Below, piece by piece: positions 7,120-15,175 of a stretch of DNA of 30,127 bases. The notes beneath the pieces were generated by a model. The model was not told where the DNA came from. It ran no database searches and worked only from the letters and a program-made list of their open reading frames with translations. A program made the translations under genes and the position numbers. Numbering within the stretch: position 1 is the first letter of the stretch; the number at the start of each line of letters is the position of its first letter. The stretch comes from Micavibrio aeruginosavorus. GTDB lineage: Bacteria; Pseudomonadota; Alphaproteobacteria; Micavibrionales; Micavibrionaceae. The stretch spans positions 1-30,127 of the forward strand of contig QFQB01000014.1 in the NCBI GenBank assembly GCA_003241475.1. The letters run 5' to 3'.

Positions 7120-8928
7120 ATGAAACGCTATAATTCCCATTCTACGCGAAGACGCGCCCTGCGGCAAATGTGCGCTTTGGCCGCGCTCCTGATTGTCTTG
7201 CCGATTCAGGGCGTTAGCGCCCAAAATTACCCGACGGTTCCGGGCGTTTATGCCGCCCCCTCTACGCCGGAGCCGTCCACGCCCGTGCAGGCGGGTAGCA
7301 GCGCGAACGGTAGCCGCATCATGGTGGTGACCGCGCATCCCGAAGCCACGAAAGTGGGCTACGACGTTTTAAAACGCGGCGGCAGTGCGGCGGATGCGGC
7401 GGTGGCCGTACAGTTGATGTTGGGGTTGGTGGAGCCGCAAAGCTCAGGCCTTGGCGGCGGCGGATTCGCTCTTTACTACGATGCGCGCACCAAGCAGCTC
7501 TATTCGTTCGACGGACGCGAGACGGCCCCCGCAACGGCAGGACGGTATCTGTTCACCGGCGAGGACGGCAAGCCGATGGAATTTTACGACGCCGCCATAG
7601 GGGGGCGGTCGGTCGGCGTTCCCGGAACGGTGAAATTGCTCGAGATGCTTCACAAGCGTTTCGGCCGCATGCCGTGGCGCGATCTGTTTTCGCCCGCCAT
7701 CGGTGTGGCGGAAACGGGATTCACGGTGACGCCGCGTCTGGCCTCTCTGGTCGAATACGACTACGACAATCTGCGCGAATTCACGCCGACACAACTTTAC
7801 TTTTTTCCCGATGCGGTGACGCCGATCAATGAAGGCGGCAGGCTGGTCAACCCTTTGTACGGCGGCACGCTTCGCAAAATCGCCATAGAAGGCGCGGACG
7901 GATTTTATAAGGGCGATATTGCCGAAGCCATCGTCAAAGCCGTGCGCGAGGACGACCAGAATCCGGGCCTACTCGCCATCGAGGATCTTGCGAATTACGA
8001 AGCCATCGAACGCAAGACGATTTGCTCCACATACCGCGCCTATCTGGTCTGCACGATGCCCGAGCCGACATCGGGCGGTCTGACGCTGCTGATGACGCTC
8101 GGCATTCTTGAAAACTTCGATCTTGCCGGCAAAGGGCCGACGGACCCTGAAGCATGGCATTTGATTTCCGAAGCCTCGCGCCTTGCATTCGCCGACCGCA
8201 ATTACTACATGGCCGATCCGCATTACGTTTCCACGCCGGGCGAGCGCCTGCTGGATAAAGCATATCTGAAGAGCCGAGCGGCATTGATATCGCCGGCGCA
8301 GGCCGCGCAGAAAATCATGCCAGGCACGCCGCCGGGGTGGGGCAAGAAAGAGCCAGCCGCCGAACCCGTGTACCCAAAACCGCCGGGCACAACGCATTTC
8401 ACCATCGTCGATGCGGCGGGCAATATCGTATCTATGACCGACAGCGTGGAAGACTTGTTCGGATCGCGCATGATGGTGCATGGCTTTGTGCTTAACAATC
8501 AGCTCACCGATTTTTCCTTCGTTCCCGAAGTAGACGGCAAAGCGGTGGCCAACCGCGTGGAAGGCGGCAAGCGCCCGCGTTCCACCATGACGCCTGTGAT
8601 TATCTTCTCGCCGGACGGAAAGCCGTTCCTTGTGATCGGTTCTGCGGGCGGCAGCGCGATTGTGGGATATGTTCTGGAACGGATTATAGAGCTGATCGAT
8701 TGGAAGCAGACTATTGTGGGTGCGCTGGCGTCTCCCAATATCCTGAACCGCGGCAAGGGCATCGAGATGGAAAAAGAGGCGTATTATCTGGAGGATGCTT
8801 TGCGCGCGAAAGGACATCCTGTCGAGATCAAGGATTTGAACAGCGGCCTCACGGCCATATCATTTCAAAACGGTGTCATGACCGGCGCGGCGGACCCGCG
8901 CCGCGAAGGCACGGCCATGGGCGAATAA
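7120..8928 (+). CDS. ggt: Gamma-glutamyltransferase (exported)
   Basis: Ggt hydrolyses or transfers the gamma-glutamyl group of glutathione in the periplasm. It is made as a proenzyme that cuts itself before a Thr, which becomes the nucleophile. From the ATG at 7120 the product is 602 aa. A basic N-terminus with TRRRALRQ and a hydrophobic core ending in QGVSA-Q fit a signal peptide. The large-subunit motif DGRETAP is present, the predicted cleavage and nucleophile is Thr424 in PPGTTHFTIVD, and the substrate loop is KRPRSTMTP. The open frame extends upstream to ATGs at 7057 and 7108. I prefer 7120 because it puts the signal peptide near the N-terminus, although no start has a convincing Shine-Dalgarno. 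Confidence 0.93.
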   Translation: MKRYNSHSTRRRALRQMCALAALLIVLPIQGVSAQNYPTVPGVYAAPSTPEPSTPVQAGSSANGSRIMVVTAHPEATKVGYDVLKRGGSAADAAVAVQLMLGLVEPQSSGLGGGGFALYYDARTKQLYSFDGRETAPATAGRYLFTGEDGKPMEFYDAAIGGRSVGVPGTVKLLEMLHKRFGRMPWRDLFSPAIGVAETGFTVTPRLASLVEYDYDNLREFTPTQLYFFPDAVTPINEGGRLVNPLYGGTLRKIAIEGADGFYKGDIAEAIVKAVREDDQNPGLLAIEDLANYEAIERKTICSTYRAYLVCTMPEPTSGGLTLLMTLGILENFDLAGKGPTDPEAWHLISEASRLAFADRNYYMADPHYVSTPGERLLDKAYLKSRAALISPAQAAQKIMPGTPPGWGKKEPAAEPVYPKPPGTTHFTIVDAAGNIVSMTDSVEDLFGSRMMVHGFVLNNQLTDFSFVPEVDGKAVANRVEGGKRPRSTMTPVIIFSPDGKPFLVIGSAGGSAIVGYVLERIIELIDWKQTIVGALASPNILNRGKGIEMEKEAYYLEDALRAKGHPVEIKDLNSGLTAISFQNGVMTGAADPRREGTAMGE

Positions 8929-8945
8929 CAGAAAAGGAAAAGACC

Positions 8946-9731
8946 TTGAGCAAACCAAAATTCTTCGGCCTGTCGGGAGACGTTCTCTTCTTTGTATTCG
9001 GCCATTTCGGATTGATGGTGGCGCACATGATGTTTGCATTGCCGCTTTTGATTTTTGTAACGGTGCTGAAAAATCTTGCGCTGGATGCTGGTCTTATCTG
9101 GGTGACATATCCACTCGGTATCCTGACCTTGCTTGCGTTTGCGGTCTTCAGCCTGTCATGGCACCGTGCCTGCTGTGAGACACCGCGCGACATTCCGGTC
9201 TACAACCCGTTCCGCTCCACAAAAGACGATTTAAAGTATCTAGGATTTTTTATCGTGTTCTGGGGCGTGTTCGGCCTGATCATGCAGGGAATTACAATCG
9301 GCGTGCAAGTGGGATTGCCCAATATCGGATTGGCCAATTGGGCGCCTTTCGCGCAGGTCGTGGCGGCGCTGGTGCTGATGTATGCATTTTTGAAATTGTC
9401 GCTTTATCTGCCGCCGCTCGCGCTGGGAAGCTGGCCGAAATTTTCCGATGTTATGCGGGCGGGCAAGGGTGTAATGGTGCCATTGGCCGTGGCGAGCTTT
9501 ACCTTTGCCTTACTGTTTTTGCTGGCCTTCACGGTTTATTCGCAGATCGCTTTAATCGTGGCGCAGGTCGCCAGCGACGGCAATCAAATGGGAAAAGTTG
9601 AAGCCATGACGGCGGGCCTTATTATGGGTACGCCCGCATTGTTCGGACTTTTGGTGTTCTACGCGCTGTATATTGCTTCGGTAACCCGTGCGTATGTGTG
9701 GGGTATTCAGAACAACCCAGTCACGGCTTAG
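8946..9731 (+). CDS. Polytopic membrane protein of unknown function
   Basis: I do not recognise the family. The 261-aa product is strongly hydrophobic with about six membrane segments: around residues 12-40, 44-70, 98-122, 135-160, 182-205 and 225-250. Short polar loops include HRACCETPRDIPVYNPF after the second segment. The start is TTG at 8946, with AAGGA about 10 nt before it and 17 nt after the ggt stop; there is no nearby in-frame ATG, and the frame open upstream to 8700 only overlaps ggt. It is probably cotranscribed with ggt. Its TAG overlaps the TAA of convergent yejF in the four bases TTAG. A permease-like role is possible but not shown. Confidence 0.85.
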   Translation: MSKPKFFGLSGDVLFFVFGHFGLMVAHMMFALPLLIFVTVLKNLALDAGLIWVTYPLGILTLLAFAVFSLSWHRACCETPRDIPVYNPFRSTKDDLKYLGFFIVFWGVFGLIMQGITIGVQVGLPNIGLANWAPFAQVVAALVLMYAFLKLSLYLPPLALGSWPKFSDVMRAGKGVMVPLAVASFTFALLFLLAFTVYSQIALIVAQVASDGNQMGKVEAMTAGLIMGTPALFGLLVFYALYIASVTRAYVWGIQNNPVTA

Positions 9732-11347
9732 GCGGCTTGGCGCGCCTTTAGATTGAGGGCGGCATCCATCAGGATTTTCGTGTAAGCCTGCTTCGGCGTT
9801 GCAAAGATTTGCGCGGCAGGACCGGATTCAACAACCTTGCCGTCTTTCATGACGATCAGATCGTGCGCCATGGCGCGCACCACGCGCAGATCGTGGCTGA
9901 TAAACAAATAAGCAAGATTGTTTTTCTCCTGCAGTTCGCGCAAGAGATCGACGATTTGCGACTGCACCGAAACATCGAGCGCGGAGGTCGGTTCATCCAG
10001 CACCACGAATTTTGGCTCCAGCACCATGGCGCGCGCGATGGCGATGCGCTGACGCTGTCCGCCCGAAAATTCATGCGGGTAGCGGTAGCGCGTATCGGGG
10101 TTCAGATAAACATCGCCCAAGGCTTTGACGACCAGATCGTCGCGTTCGGCAGGCGTAAGATTGGCGCGGTGAATTTTAAGGCCTTCGCCGATGATTTCGG
10201 CGACGCTCATGCGCGGTGATAAAGAGCCGAATGGATCTTGAAAGACAATCTGCATATCTTCGCGCAGAGGTGTCATGTCCTTGCGGCCATAAGTGGAGAT
10301 ATCGGTACCGTTGAAGCAGATTCCGCCTTTGCCGTTCACAAGGCGCAGGAGCGAAAAGCCGAGCGTGGATTTGCCCGAACCGCTTTCGCCGACAATGCCA
10401 ACTGTGTGGCCAGCCTTGACGGTGATATCGACACCATCAACGGCTTTGACGACTTCGGTGACTTTGCCGAAGAAATTCTTTTTGCGCGGGAAATGTACGC
10501 GCATGTCTTTGGCCTCCAGCACTGTCGTTGCATTGGCGGCGGCGGGCTTTGCAATGCCGCGCGGTTGCGCGCTGAGGAGCATCTTGCTGTAGTCGTGCTG
10601 AGGCGCGGCGAAGAGGGCGGCGGCCGTGTTTTGCTCTACGATCTCGCCGTTTTTCATCACGCAGACATGATCCGCGAATTTCTCGACGATAGATAGATCA
10701 TGTGTGATGATCAGCATCGCCATGTTCAATTCTTTTTGCAGTTTTTTCAAGAGTTCGAGAATTTCCGCCTGCACCGTCACATCAAGGGCGGTGGTCGGTT
10801 CATCCGCAATCAGAAGCTCTGGATTATTGGCCAGCGCCATGGCGATCATCACGCGCTGACGTTGCCCTCCCGACAATTCGTGAGGGTAGGCGTTCAGGCG
10901 GCTTTTAAGTTGTGGTAATTGCACGAGATCAAGCAGTTCCAACACGCGCTTTTTGACGGCGCCGTCATTCATGCGCTTGTGAAGTTTGAGAATTTCGCCG
11001 ATCTGTCGTTCGATAGTGTGCAACGGGTTTAAAGCCGTCATCGGCTCTTGAAAAATCATGCTGACTTGCGCGCCGCGCACTTTTCGCATGAAGGAATCTT
11101 TCTTGCCGACCAGTTCTTCGCCTTCGAAGCGAATGGACGAACCTGCGGGGTGCGACGCGAGCGGGTAGGGCAGAAGCTGCATCACTGAAAGCGCTGTAAC
11201 GGACTTTCCCGATCCGCTCTCGCCCACCAGCGCAACCGTCTGGCCGCGGTCGATGGTAAAGGAAGCATTCTTCACCGCATGGAACACGCCATCGGTGGTT
11301 TTGAAATCCACGCCGAGATTTTTGATGTCTAAAAGCAATTCGCCCAT
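9728..11347 (-). CDS. yejF: Peptide ABC transporter ATP-binding protein YejF
   Basis: YejF powers import of oligopeptides, including microcin C-type peptides, by the YejABEF system. The 539-aa protein is two fused ABC domains. Walker A GESGSGKS lies at 42-49 and 320-327, signatures LSGGQRQR at 158-165 and FSGGQRQR at 427-434, and Walker B with DEPTTALD and DEPTSALD near 178-189 and 447-458. This tandem form distinguishes YejF from the separate DppD/DppF or OppD/OppF pairs. The other subunits lie 7-14 kb away on the same strand instead of adjacent. A terminator at 11417-11447 separates it from the upstream small-gene operon, so it needs its own promoter; TACAAC ends 5 nt before the ATG and no Shine-Dalgarno is visible. 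Confidence 0.95.
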   Translation of the reverse strand: MGELLLDIKNLGVDFKTTDGVFHAVKNASFTIDRGQTVALVGESGSGKSVTALSVMQLLPYPLASHPAGSSIRFEGEELVGKKDSFMRKVRGAQVSMIFQEPMTALNPLHTIERQIGEILKLHKRMNDGAVKKRVLELLDLVQLPQLKSRLNAYPHELSGGQRQRVMIAMALANNPELLIADEPTTALDVTVQAEILELLKKLQKELNMAMLIITHDLSIVEKFADHVCVMKNGEIVEQNTAAALFAAPQHDYSKMLLSAQPRGIAKPAAANATTVLEAKDMRVHFPRKKNFFGKVTEVVKAVDGVDITVKAGHTVGIVGESGSGKSTLGFSLLRLVNGKGGICFNGTDISTYGRKDMTPLREDMQIVFQDPFGSLSPRMSVAEIIGEGLKIHRANLTPAERDDLVVKALGDVYLNPDTRYRYPHEFSGGQRQRIAIARAMVLEPKFVVLDEPTSALDVSVQSQIVDLLRELQEKNNLAYLFISHDLRVVRAMAHDLIVMKDGKVVESGPAAQIFATPKQAYTKILMDAALNLKARQAA

Positions 11348-11416
11348 AAGGCGTTGTAGCAGGAAATGGGGCGCATCAATAGGCGCAAAACGGCTCTTTT
11401 CCCCAATCCGTCATGC

Positions 11417-11447
11417 AAAAAGCCGGTCAGGTTGCCCCGACCGGCTT
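11417..11447 (-). terminator. Rho-independent terminator of the small iron-box operon
   Basis: The nine-base arms AAGCCGGTC and GACCGGCTT (11420-11428 and 11439-11447) pair, and the minus-strand RNA ends in TTTTT before GCATG. It closes the transcript of the two small genes before yejF. Confidence 0.85.
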
Positions 11448-11473
11448 GTCGCATACACCTCTATAAATTCTTA

Positions 11474-11641
11474 TTACGAGGACAGGCCGAAAGCCTGACC
11501 TTTTTGAAGCGCCGCCGCATATTGCGTGCCGCCGATTTCGCGGGAGATCGCTTCATCGCTTGCGATGCGTTCCGCAACTTTTTGCTGCGTTGTCGCCGGA
11601 ACAAAGGTTTTTGCAAGAGCAGGGGCTTTGATATCGTTCAT
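11474..11641 (-). CDS. Unknown 55-aa protein in the iron-box operon
   Basis: This short gene translates as MNDIKAPALAKTFVPATT and then a helical, Ala/Gln-rich stretch ending AFGLSS. It has no cysteine or histidine, no membrane segment and no signal peptide, and I recognise no family. Support for it being real is AGAAGGA at good distance from the ATG, clean codon use, a position 17 nt after the preceding small gene and a strong terminator right behind it. Confidence 0.7.
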   Translation of the reverse strand: MNDIKAPALAKTFVPATTQQKVAERIASDEAISREIGGTQYAAALQKGQAFGLSS

Positions 11642-11658
11642 AATGGCGTTTCCTTCTA

Positions 11659-11922
11659 TTACGCTTCGAGTGTTAGACGTAGTGGTTGTTTTGCTTTTTC
11701 GGCATCGTTGACCAGATCGACCATGACTTTCTGGGCCTCCGGGCCTGCGCCGTAATCGAACGCGCCCATAACGCGCAAGGCCGCATCACAAAGAACGATG
11801 TCTTTGTGATCGTGCGATGTTTCGATGGTTACTTTTGTGTCTTTGCTGCCGAGATAGACGAAATTGCGGTCAGTTGCGGCGGAATCGAAATCCGCTGTGG
11901 CGGATTGAAGTTTGTTGGACAT
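11659..11922 (-). CDS. Unknown 87-aa protein under Fur-like boxes
   Basis: The protein starts MSNKLQSATADFDSAATDRN and has a beta-rich middle (FVYLGSKDTKVTIETSHDHKDIVLC) and a helical end (EAQKVMVDLVNDAEKAKQ). It is soluble-looking with a single Cys, and I recognise no family. The ATG at 11922 has AGGGTG about 12 nt upstream; an open frame to 11976 would extend the protein through the promoter and is rejected. It is the first gene of a two-gene operon with the 55-aa protein. The promoter is overlapped by Fur-like palindromes, so expression in iron starvation is predicted; the function is not known. Confidence 0.8.
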   Translation of the reverse strand: MSNKLQSATADFDSAATDRNFVYLGSKDTKVTIETSHDHKDIVLCDAALRVMGAFDYGAGPEAQKVMVDLVNDAEKAKQPLRLTLEA

Positions 11923-11945
11923 AGTAATTGAACACCCTTTTAAGT

Positions 11946-11964
11946 AAGAATGATTATCAATTAC
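11946..11964 (-). promoter_or_regulatory. Fur-like iron box over the -10 region
   Basis: Read on the minus strand the site contains GATAATCATT, the central ten bases of the classic 19-bp Fur box, and matches that box in 14 of 19 positions. It covers the predicted -10 element, so binding would block transcription. Confidence 0.65.
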
Positions 11965-11986
11965 AGCGGCGCGCAAAAACCGTCAA
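11958..11986 (-). promoter_or_regulatory. Promoter of the two-gene small-protein operon
   Basis: On the minus strand TTGACG (11986-11981), a 17-nt spacer and TAATTG (11963-11958) give a sigma70-type promoter. The -10 box is imperfect. The predicted start lies about 30 nt before the ATG at 11922. Confidence 0.45.
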
Positions 11987-11992
11987 GCAGGA

Positions 11993-12013
11993 AAATGAGA
12001 ATTATTCTCATTT
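11993..12013 (-). promoter_or_regulatory. Perfect Fur-like palindrome upstream of the -35 box
   Basis: Ten-base arms AAATGAGAAT and ATTCTCATTT surround a central T without mismatch. The inner part agrees with the 7-1-7 Fur motif TGATAAT-N-ATTATCA in 12 of 14 arm positions. It lies just upstream of the -35 element. In some alphaproteobacteria such boxes are read by Fur, Mur or Irr, so the regulator is not certain. Confidence 0.7.
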
Positions 12014-12052
12014 ATTTTTGTGAGTTCTTAAGGCAAGTATTATGGGAAAATT

Positions 12053-12976
12053 TTAACGCCGCGCTTTGATTTTCTGAGGCGGTGTGTCGCCGAAATGAAT
12101 TTCTTCCATCCCCTCGTCTTTGGGGACGGTGAAGCTGGCGTTTACTTCCGCGCCGAAAAGAATTGTCAGGGCATTCAGCCAGAACCAAAGCAACAGCACG
12201 GCAACGGCGCCGAGCGATCCGTAGGTTTCATTGTAATTGCCGAAGTTTGAGACGAACAACGAGAAGAGGGACGATCCGCCGACCCAGAACAGGGTTGCTG
12301 TCGCGGCGCCCCAGCTCAGCCATTTTCTTTTCGGGCGTCCGCCTTCGTGGCTGCGCCAGCAGGGCGCGAAATTGTAAATCAGCTGAACCCCGAGCGCCGC
12401 GCTTAAAAGCAGTAGCGGCCAGCGCAGCATCAGCAGCGGCGTCGCGATGGAATCGGGAATATGCAAAAAATGAAAGAATGCAGGCATCAATGCGATCATA
12501 GAAAGCGCGAACAGCATGTAAGCCATCATCACGAATGTGAGCACAAAGGCCGTGTAGTTTAAAATAAGAATGTTGCGCGTTTCGCGAAGGTTGAAAGCGA
12601 TATTCAGCCCGGCAATCAGCGCATTGACGCCCTTGGTCGTGGAATAAATTGCCAGCAAAATACCGACAAGAAAACCAAGCCCCAATGCAGCAGTGTTGGA
12701 GGCGGAGATGGAAGTCGCCTGATCTTCGAGGATTTTCAGCGATTCCGCAGGCATGAAATTGGCCAGATTGCCCATCTGGTCCGTCACGAACGCAGGATCG
12801 GAAAAAAGCCCGTACAAGGAAATGGCGGCGGCAATAGCCGGAAAGGATGCCATAAAGAAATAGAAGGCAACGCCAGCAGCCAGCAGGCCGATATAATCGT
12901 CGCCGATATTTTGGAACAGCCGGAGCAGATATTGCACGGCTGGATTTTTCAAACATTTCTTAAAGAATGCGATCAT
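12053..12976 (-). CDS. YihY/BrkB-family inner-membrane protein
   Basis: The 307-aa protein belongs to the YihY/virulence factor BrkB family (once miscalled RNase BN); its biochemical role is not settled. It has about six membrane segments, the family stretch DDYIGLLAAGVAFYFFMASFPA near residues 27-48, and the C-terminal hallmark YGSLGAVAVLLLWFWLNALTILFGAEVNA followed by a charged tail. It lies 61 bp after argF, so argF transcripts may run into it. The region before it forms a 15-bp hairpin that includes the start codon. The alternative later starts (TTG or GTG at codons 9 and 14) would leave the hairpin outside the coding region. Confidence 0.93.
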   Translation of the reverse strand: MIAFFKKCLKNPAVQYLLRLFQNIGDDYIGLLAAGVAFYFFMASFPAIAAAISLYGLFSDPAFVTDQMGNLANFMPAESLKILEDQATSISASNTAALGLGFLVGILLAIYSTTKGVNALIAGLNIAFNLRETRNILILNYTAFVLTFVMMAYMLFALSMIALMPAFFHFLHIPDSIATPLLMLRWPLLLLSAALGVQLIYNFAPCWRSHEGGRPKRKWLSWGAATATLFWVGGSSLFSLFVSNFGNYNETYGSLGAVAVLLLWFWLNALTILFGAEVNASFTVPKDEGMEEIHFGDTPPQKIKARR

Positions 12977-13010
12977 CGATTGGAATCCTATATGAGGATC
13001 CCAACCGATG
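12974..13010 (-). promoter_or_regulatory. 15-bp hairpin hiding the RBS and start codon of the YihY gene
   Basis: On the minus-strand RNA the arm 13010-12996 pairs with 12988-12974 over 15 positions: 13 Watson-Crick pairs and two G-U pairs around a 7-nt loop. The ATG of the YihY gene is at the foot of the 3' arm and the AGGA ahead of it is at the loop side. No U-tract follows, so a plain terminator for argF is less likely than translational control. Confidence 0.7.
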
Positions 13011-13037
13011 AAAGGAAAAGAAGTTCAATGATTTATA

Positions 13038-13931
13038 TTATGCCGCGCGTTTGATACGAACGCCGGATTCTTTCAGGCAATAGGCCAGAATAGCCTTTTG
13101 CGCATGCAGGCGGTTTTCTGCCTCGTCGTAAATGACGCTGGCAGAAGATTTCAAAACCTCGTCGGCGACTTCTTCGCCTTGATGGATCGGCATGCAATGC
13201 ATGAAGATCGCATGAGGTTTGGCAAGCTCCATGAGTTTGGCATTCACCTGATATGGTCGGAATTGTTCGATGTCCTTTCCTTCCTGTCCCATGGAAACCC
13301 ATGTATCGGTAACCAGAACATCGGCATCCTTGGCGGCAAAAGCCGGATCAGCGGTGCTGACGGCGTTCATGTCCGCCTTCATCTGAAGGGCAGGCGGGAT
13401 AGCTACAATAAAGTCAAATTCAAATTTCTTTGAAGCCTGAACAAAAGTGCGCGCAACATTGTTGTAATCGCCGAACCACGCGATTTTTTTGCCTTTGATC
13501 GATCCCAGCTTCTCTTCGATGGTCATCAGGTCCGCCATGATCTGGCAAGGATGCGAGTAATCGGTCATGCCGTTGATGACAGGTACGCCCGCATGTTTTG
13601 CCAGTTCGTACAGCGTATCCTGATCCGAAATCCGTATCATGACGGCATCGACGAAGCGGGAAAGGACCTTGGCCGTATCTTCGATGCTTTCCGCGCCGCC
13701 GATTTGCATTTCATTCATGCCCATCACGATAGTATGGCCGCCTAGTTGTTTCATGGCGACTTCGAAAGATACGCGCGTGCGGGTCGATCTTTTGTCGAAC
13801 ATCATCGCAAGCGACAATCCTTCGAGAATTTGCGGTGGTGCGTATTTGTCTTTTTTTAGTGCATGCGCGTTGTCGAGTATTTCCCGAAGCGTTGCCGCGG
13901 GAATGTCTGATAGTTCCAGAAAATGTTTCAT
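13038..13931 (-). CDS. argF: Ornithine carbamoyltransferase
   Basis: ArgF makes citrulline from ornithine and carbamoyl phosphate in arginine synthesis. The 297-aa product has the carbamoyl-phosphate motif STRTR (49-53), HPCQ (127-130), the ornithine-binding Asp with the SMG loop (DTWVSMG, 209-215) and the catalytic-cysteine motif HCMP (245-248, usually HCLP). Presence of SMG separates it from acetylornithine and aspartate carbamoyltransferases. The ATG lies one base after the original stop of argD, so the two genes are translationally coupled or were before argD was interrupted. It is followed by the YihY gene. Confidence 0.96.
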   Translation of the reverse strand: MKHFLELSDIPAATLREILDNAHALKKDKYAPPQILEGLSLAMMFDKRSTRTRVSFEVAMKQLGGHTIVMGMNEMQIGGAESIEDTAKVLSRFVDAVMIRISDQDTLYELAKHAGVPVINGMTDYSHPCQIMADLMTIEEKLGSIKGKKIAWFGDYNNVARTFVQASKKFEFDFIVAIPPALQMKADMNAVSTADPAFAAKDADVLVTDTWVSMGQEGKDIEQFRPYQVNAKLMELAKPHAIFMHCMPIHQGEEVADEVLKSSASVIYDEAENRLHAQKAILAYCLKESGVRIKRAA

Positions 13932-13932
13932 T

Positions 13933-15129
13933 TTAACTGTCTTTCAATGTCTTTTTGAGAATGGAGAGGCCCTCGCGGGCTTGCTTCTCCGTCAGGATGA
14001 GGGGCGGTACGATGCGAAGGGAATTCTCGCCGCACGCCAGAACGATCAACCCGTTCTTGAGCGCTTATTTGATGAAATCCTTCACGGCCCCTCCGTGATA
14101 ATCGGCTGCGATCATGAGGCCAAGGCCTCGGATGTTTGAAATCTTGTTGCTGTCGCGGGCGATTTCCTCAAGACCGTCTTTCAAAACCTGACCGACTTTA
14201 TCGACATTCTCTAAAAATCCCGGCTTGATAAGTTCTTTTACAACGGTGGTCACGGCCTTGGTCGCCAGCGGGTTGCCGCCGTAGGTGGAGCCGTGGCTTC
14301 CAGCCGTAATATGCTTGGTGAATTTCTTTTTGCCCATGAAAGCGCCCACGGGGAATCCAGCACCAAGCCCTTTGGCCATGCAGATCAGGTCTGGCACGAC
14401 ATCGTAATGTTCATAGGCAAACAAGGTGCCGATCCGGCCCATGCCGCACTGGACTTCATCGAAAATCAGCGCTACGTCGTGTTCGTCGCACAAGGCGCGA
14501 AGCCCTTCGATGAATTCCTGCGTGCCGGCCACGATTCCGCCTTCGCCCATGACAGGCTCGACAATCACGGCGGCTGTTTTTTCGCGGGATATAAGCGCTT
14601 TGACGCTCTCCAGATCGTTGAACGTCGCCATCTTGGTGCCCGAAAGCAGGGGTTCGTACCCGTCGCGGTAATGCTGCTGTCCGATCACGGACAATGCACC
14701 CATGGTGCGCCCATGGAAGGAATTCTTCATATAGATGAATTCATAAGCCTGCGGGCCTTTGGTTTCCGTCGCCCATTTTCGTGCGGTCTTCAATGCGCCT
14801 TCTACGGATTCGGCGCCGGTCGAACAAAAGAACACTTGCTCAAACTCGCTGATGGCCAGCATCGTCTCGGCGGCTTCCATGCGGTTTTCATCGGCCACAT
14901 AGCAAAGCCCCATGTGGAGCGTGTCGATCTGTTTTTTGAGCGCCTTGGTATAGGCGGGGTGGGCATAGCCCAGCGTGTTCACCGCAATACCTGCGCCGAA
15001 ATCGAGGTATTTTTTCCCGTCGGTGTCATAGATATAGACGCCCTTGCCTTTGGCGAACTGGACAGGCCAGAAGCCGTAGACATTGATGAGAATCTCGTTC
15101 GCGCGGTCGAGGAATTGCGTATCGGCCAT
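13933..15129 (-). pseudogene. argD: Acetylornithine aminotransferase, interrupted by an in-frame TAA
   Basis: ArgD converts N-acetylglutamate semialdehyde to N-acetylornithine with PLP. Residues 1-354 read cleanly, with GAESVEGALK, the PLP Asp224 in FDEVQCG, the PLP Lys253 in MAKGLG and the SHGSTYGGNPLA segment. At 14067-14065 the codon is TAA. The same frame then continues with a perfect family C-terminus (LVVLAxGEN-like LIVLACGENSLRIVPPL) for 43 codons to a natural TAA at 13933, one base before argF. The full length, 398 codons, is that of the family. A nonsense mutation or a sequencing error both fit; readthrough is less likely. Without the tail the protein lacks the conserved RxxPPL segment and is probably inactive. 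Confidence 0.85.
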
Positions 15130-15175
15130 GAAGCACCTTTTGTGATTTTATAGAAGTTTTCTAACGTCTTCTATT

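Noticed and set aside
8700..8945. Upstream extension of the membrane-protein frame
   Set aside because: It overlaps the C-terminal part of ggt, whose motifs are certain, and a TTG with Shine-Dalgarno at 8946 explains the start.
14065..14067. Reassigned UAA codon in this organism
   Set aside because: Many other genes here (for example yejF, argF and ctrA) end with TAA at their expected C-termini.
14060..14070. Frameshift in argD
   Set aside because: The frame is the same on both sides of the TAA, so a nonsense codon, not an indel, is what the sequence shows.
15150..15174. ATAGAAG/CTTCTAT hairpin between GNAT and argD as a terminator
   Set aside because: The stem is 7 bp and A/T-rich with an 11-nt loop, and no U-tract follows on the minus strand.
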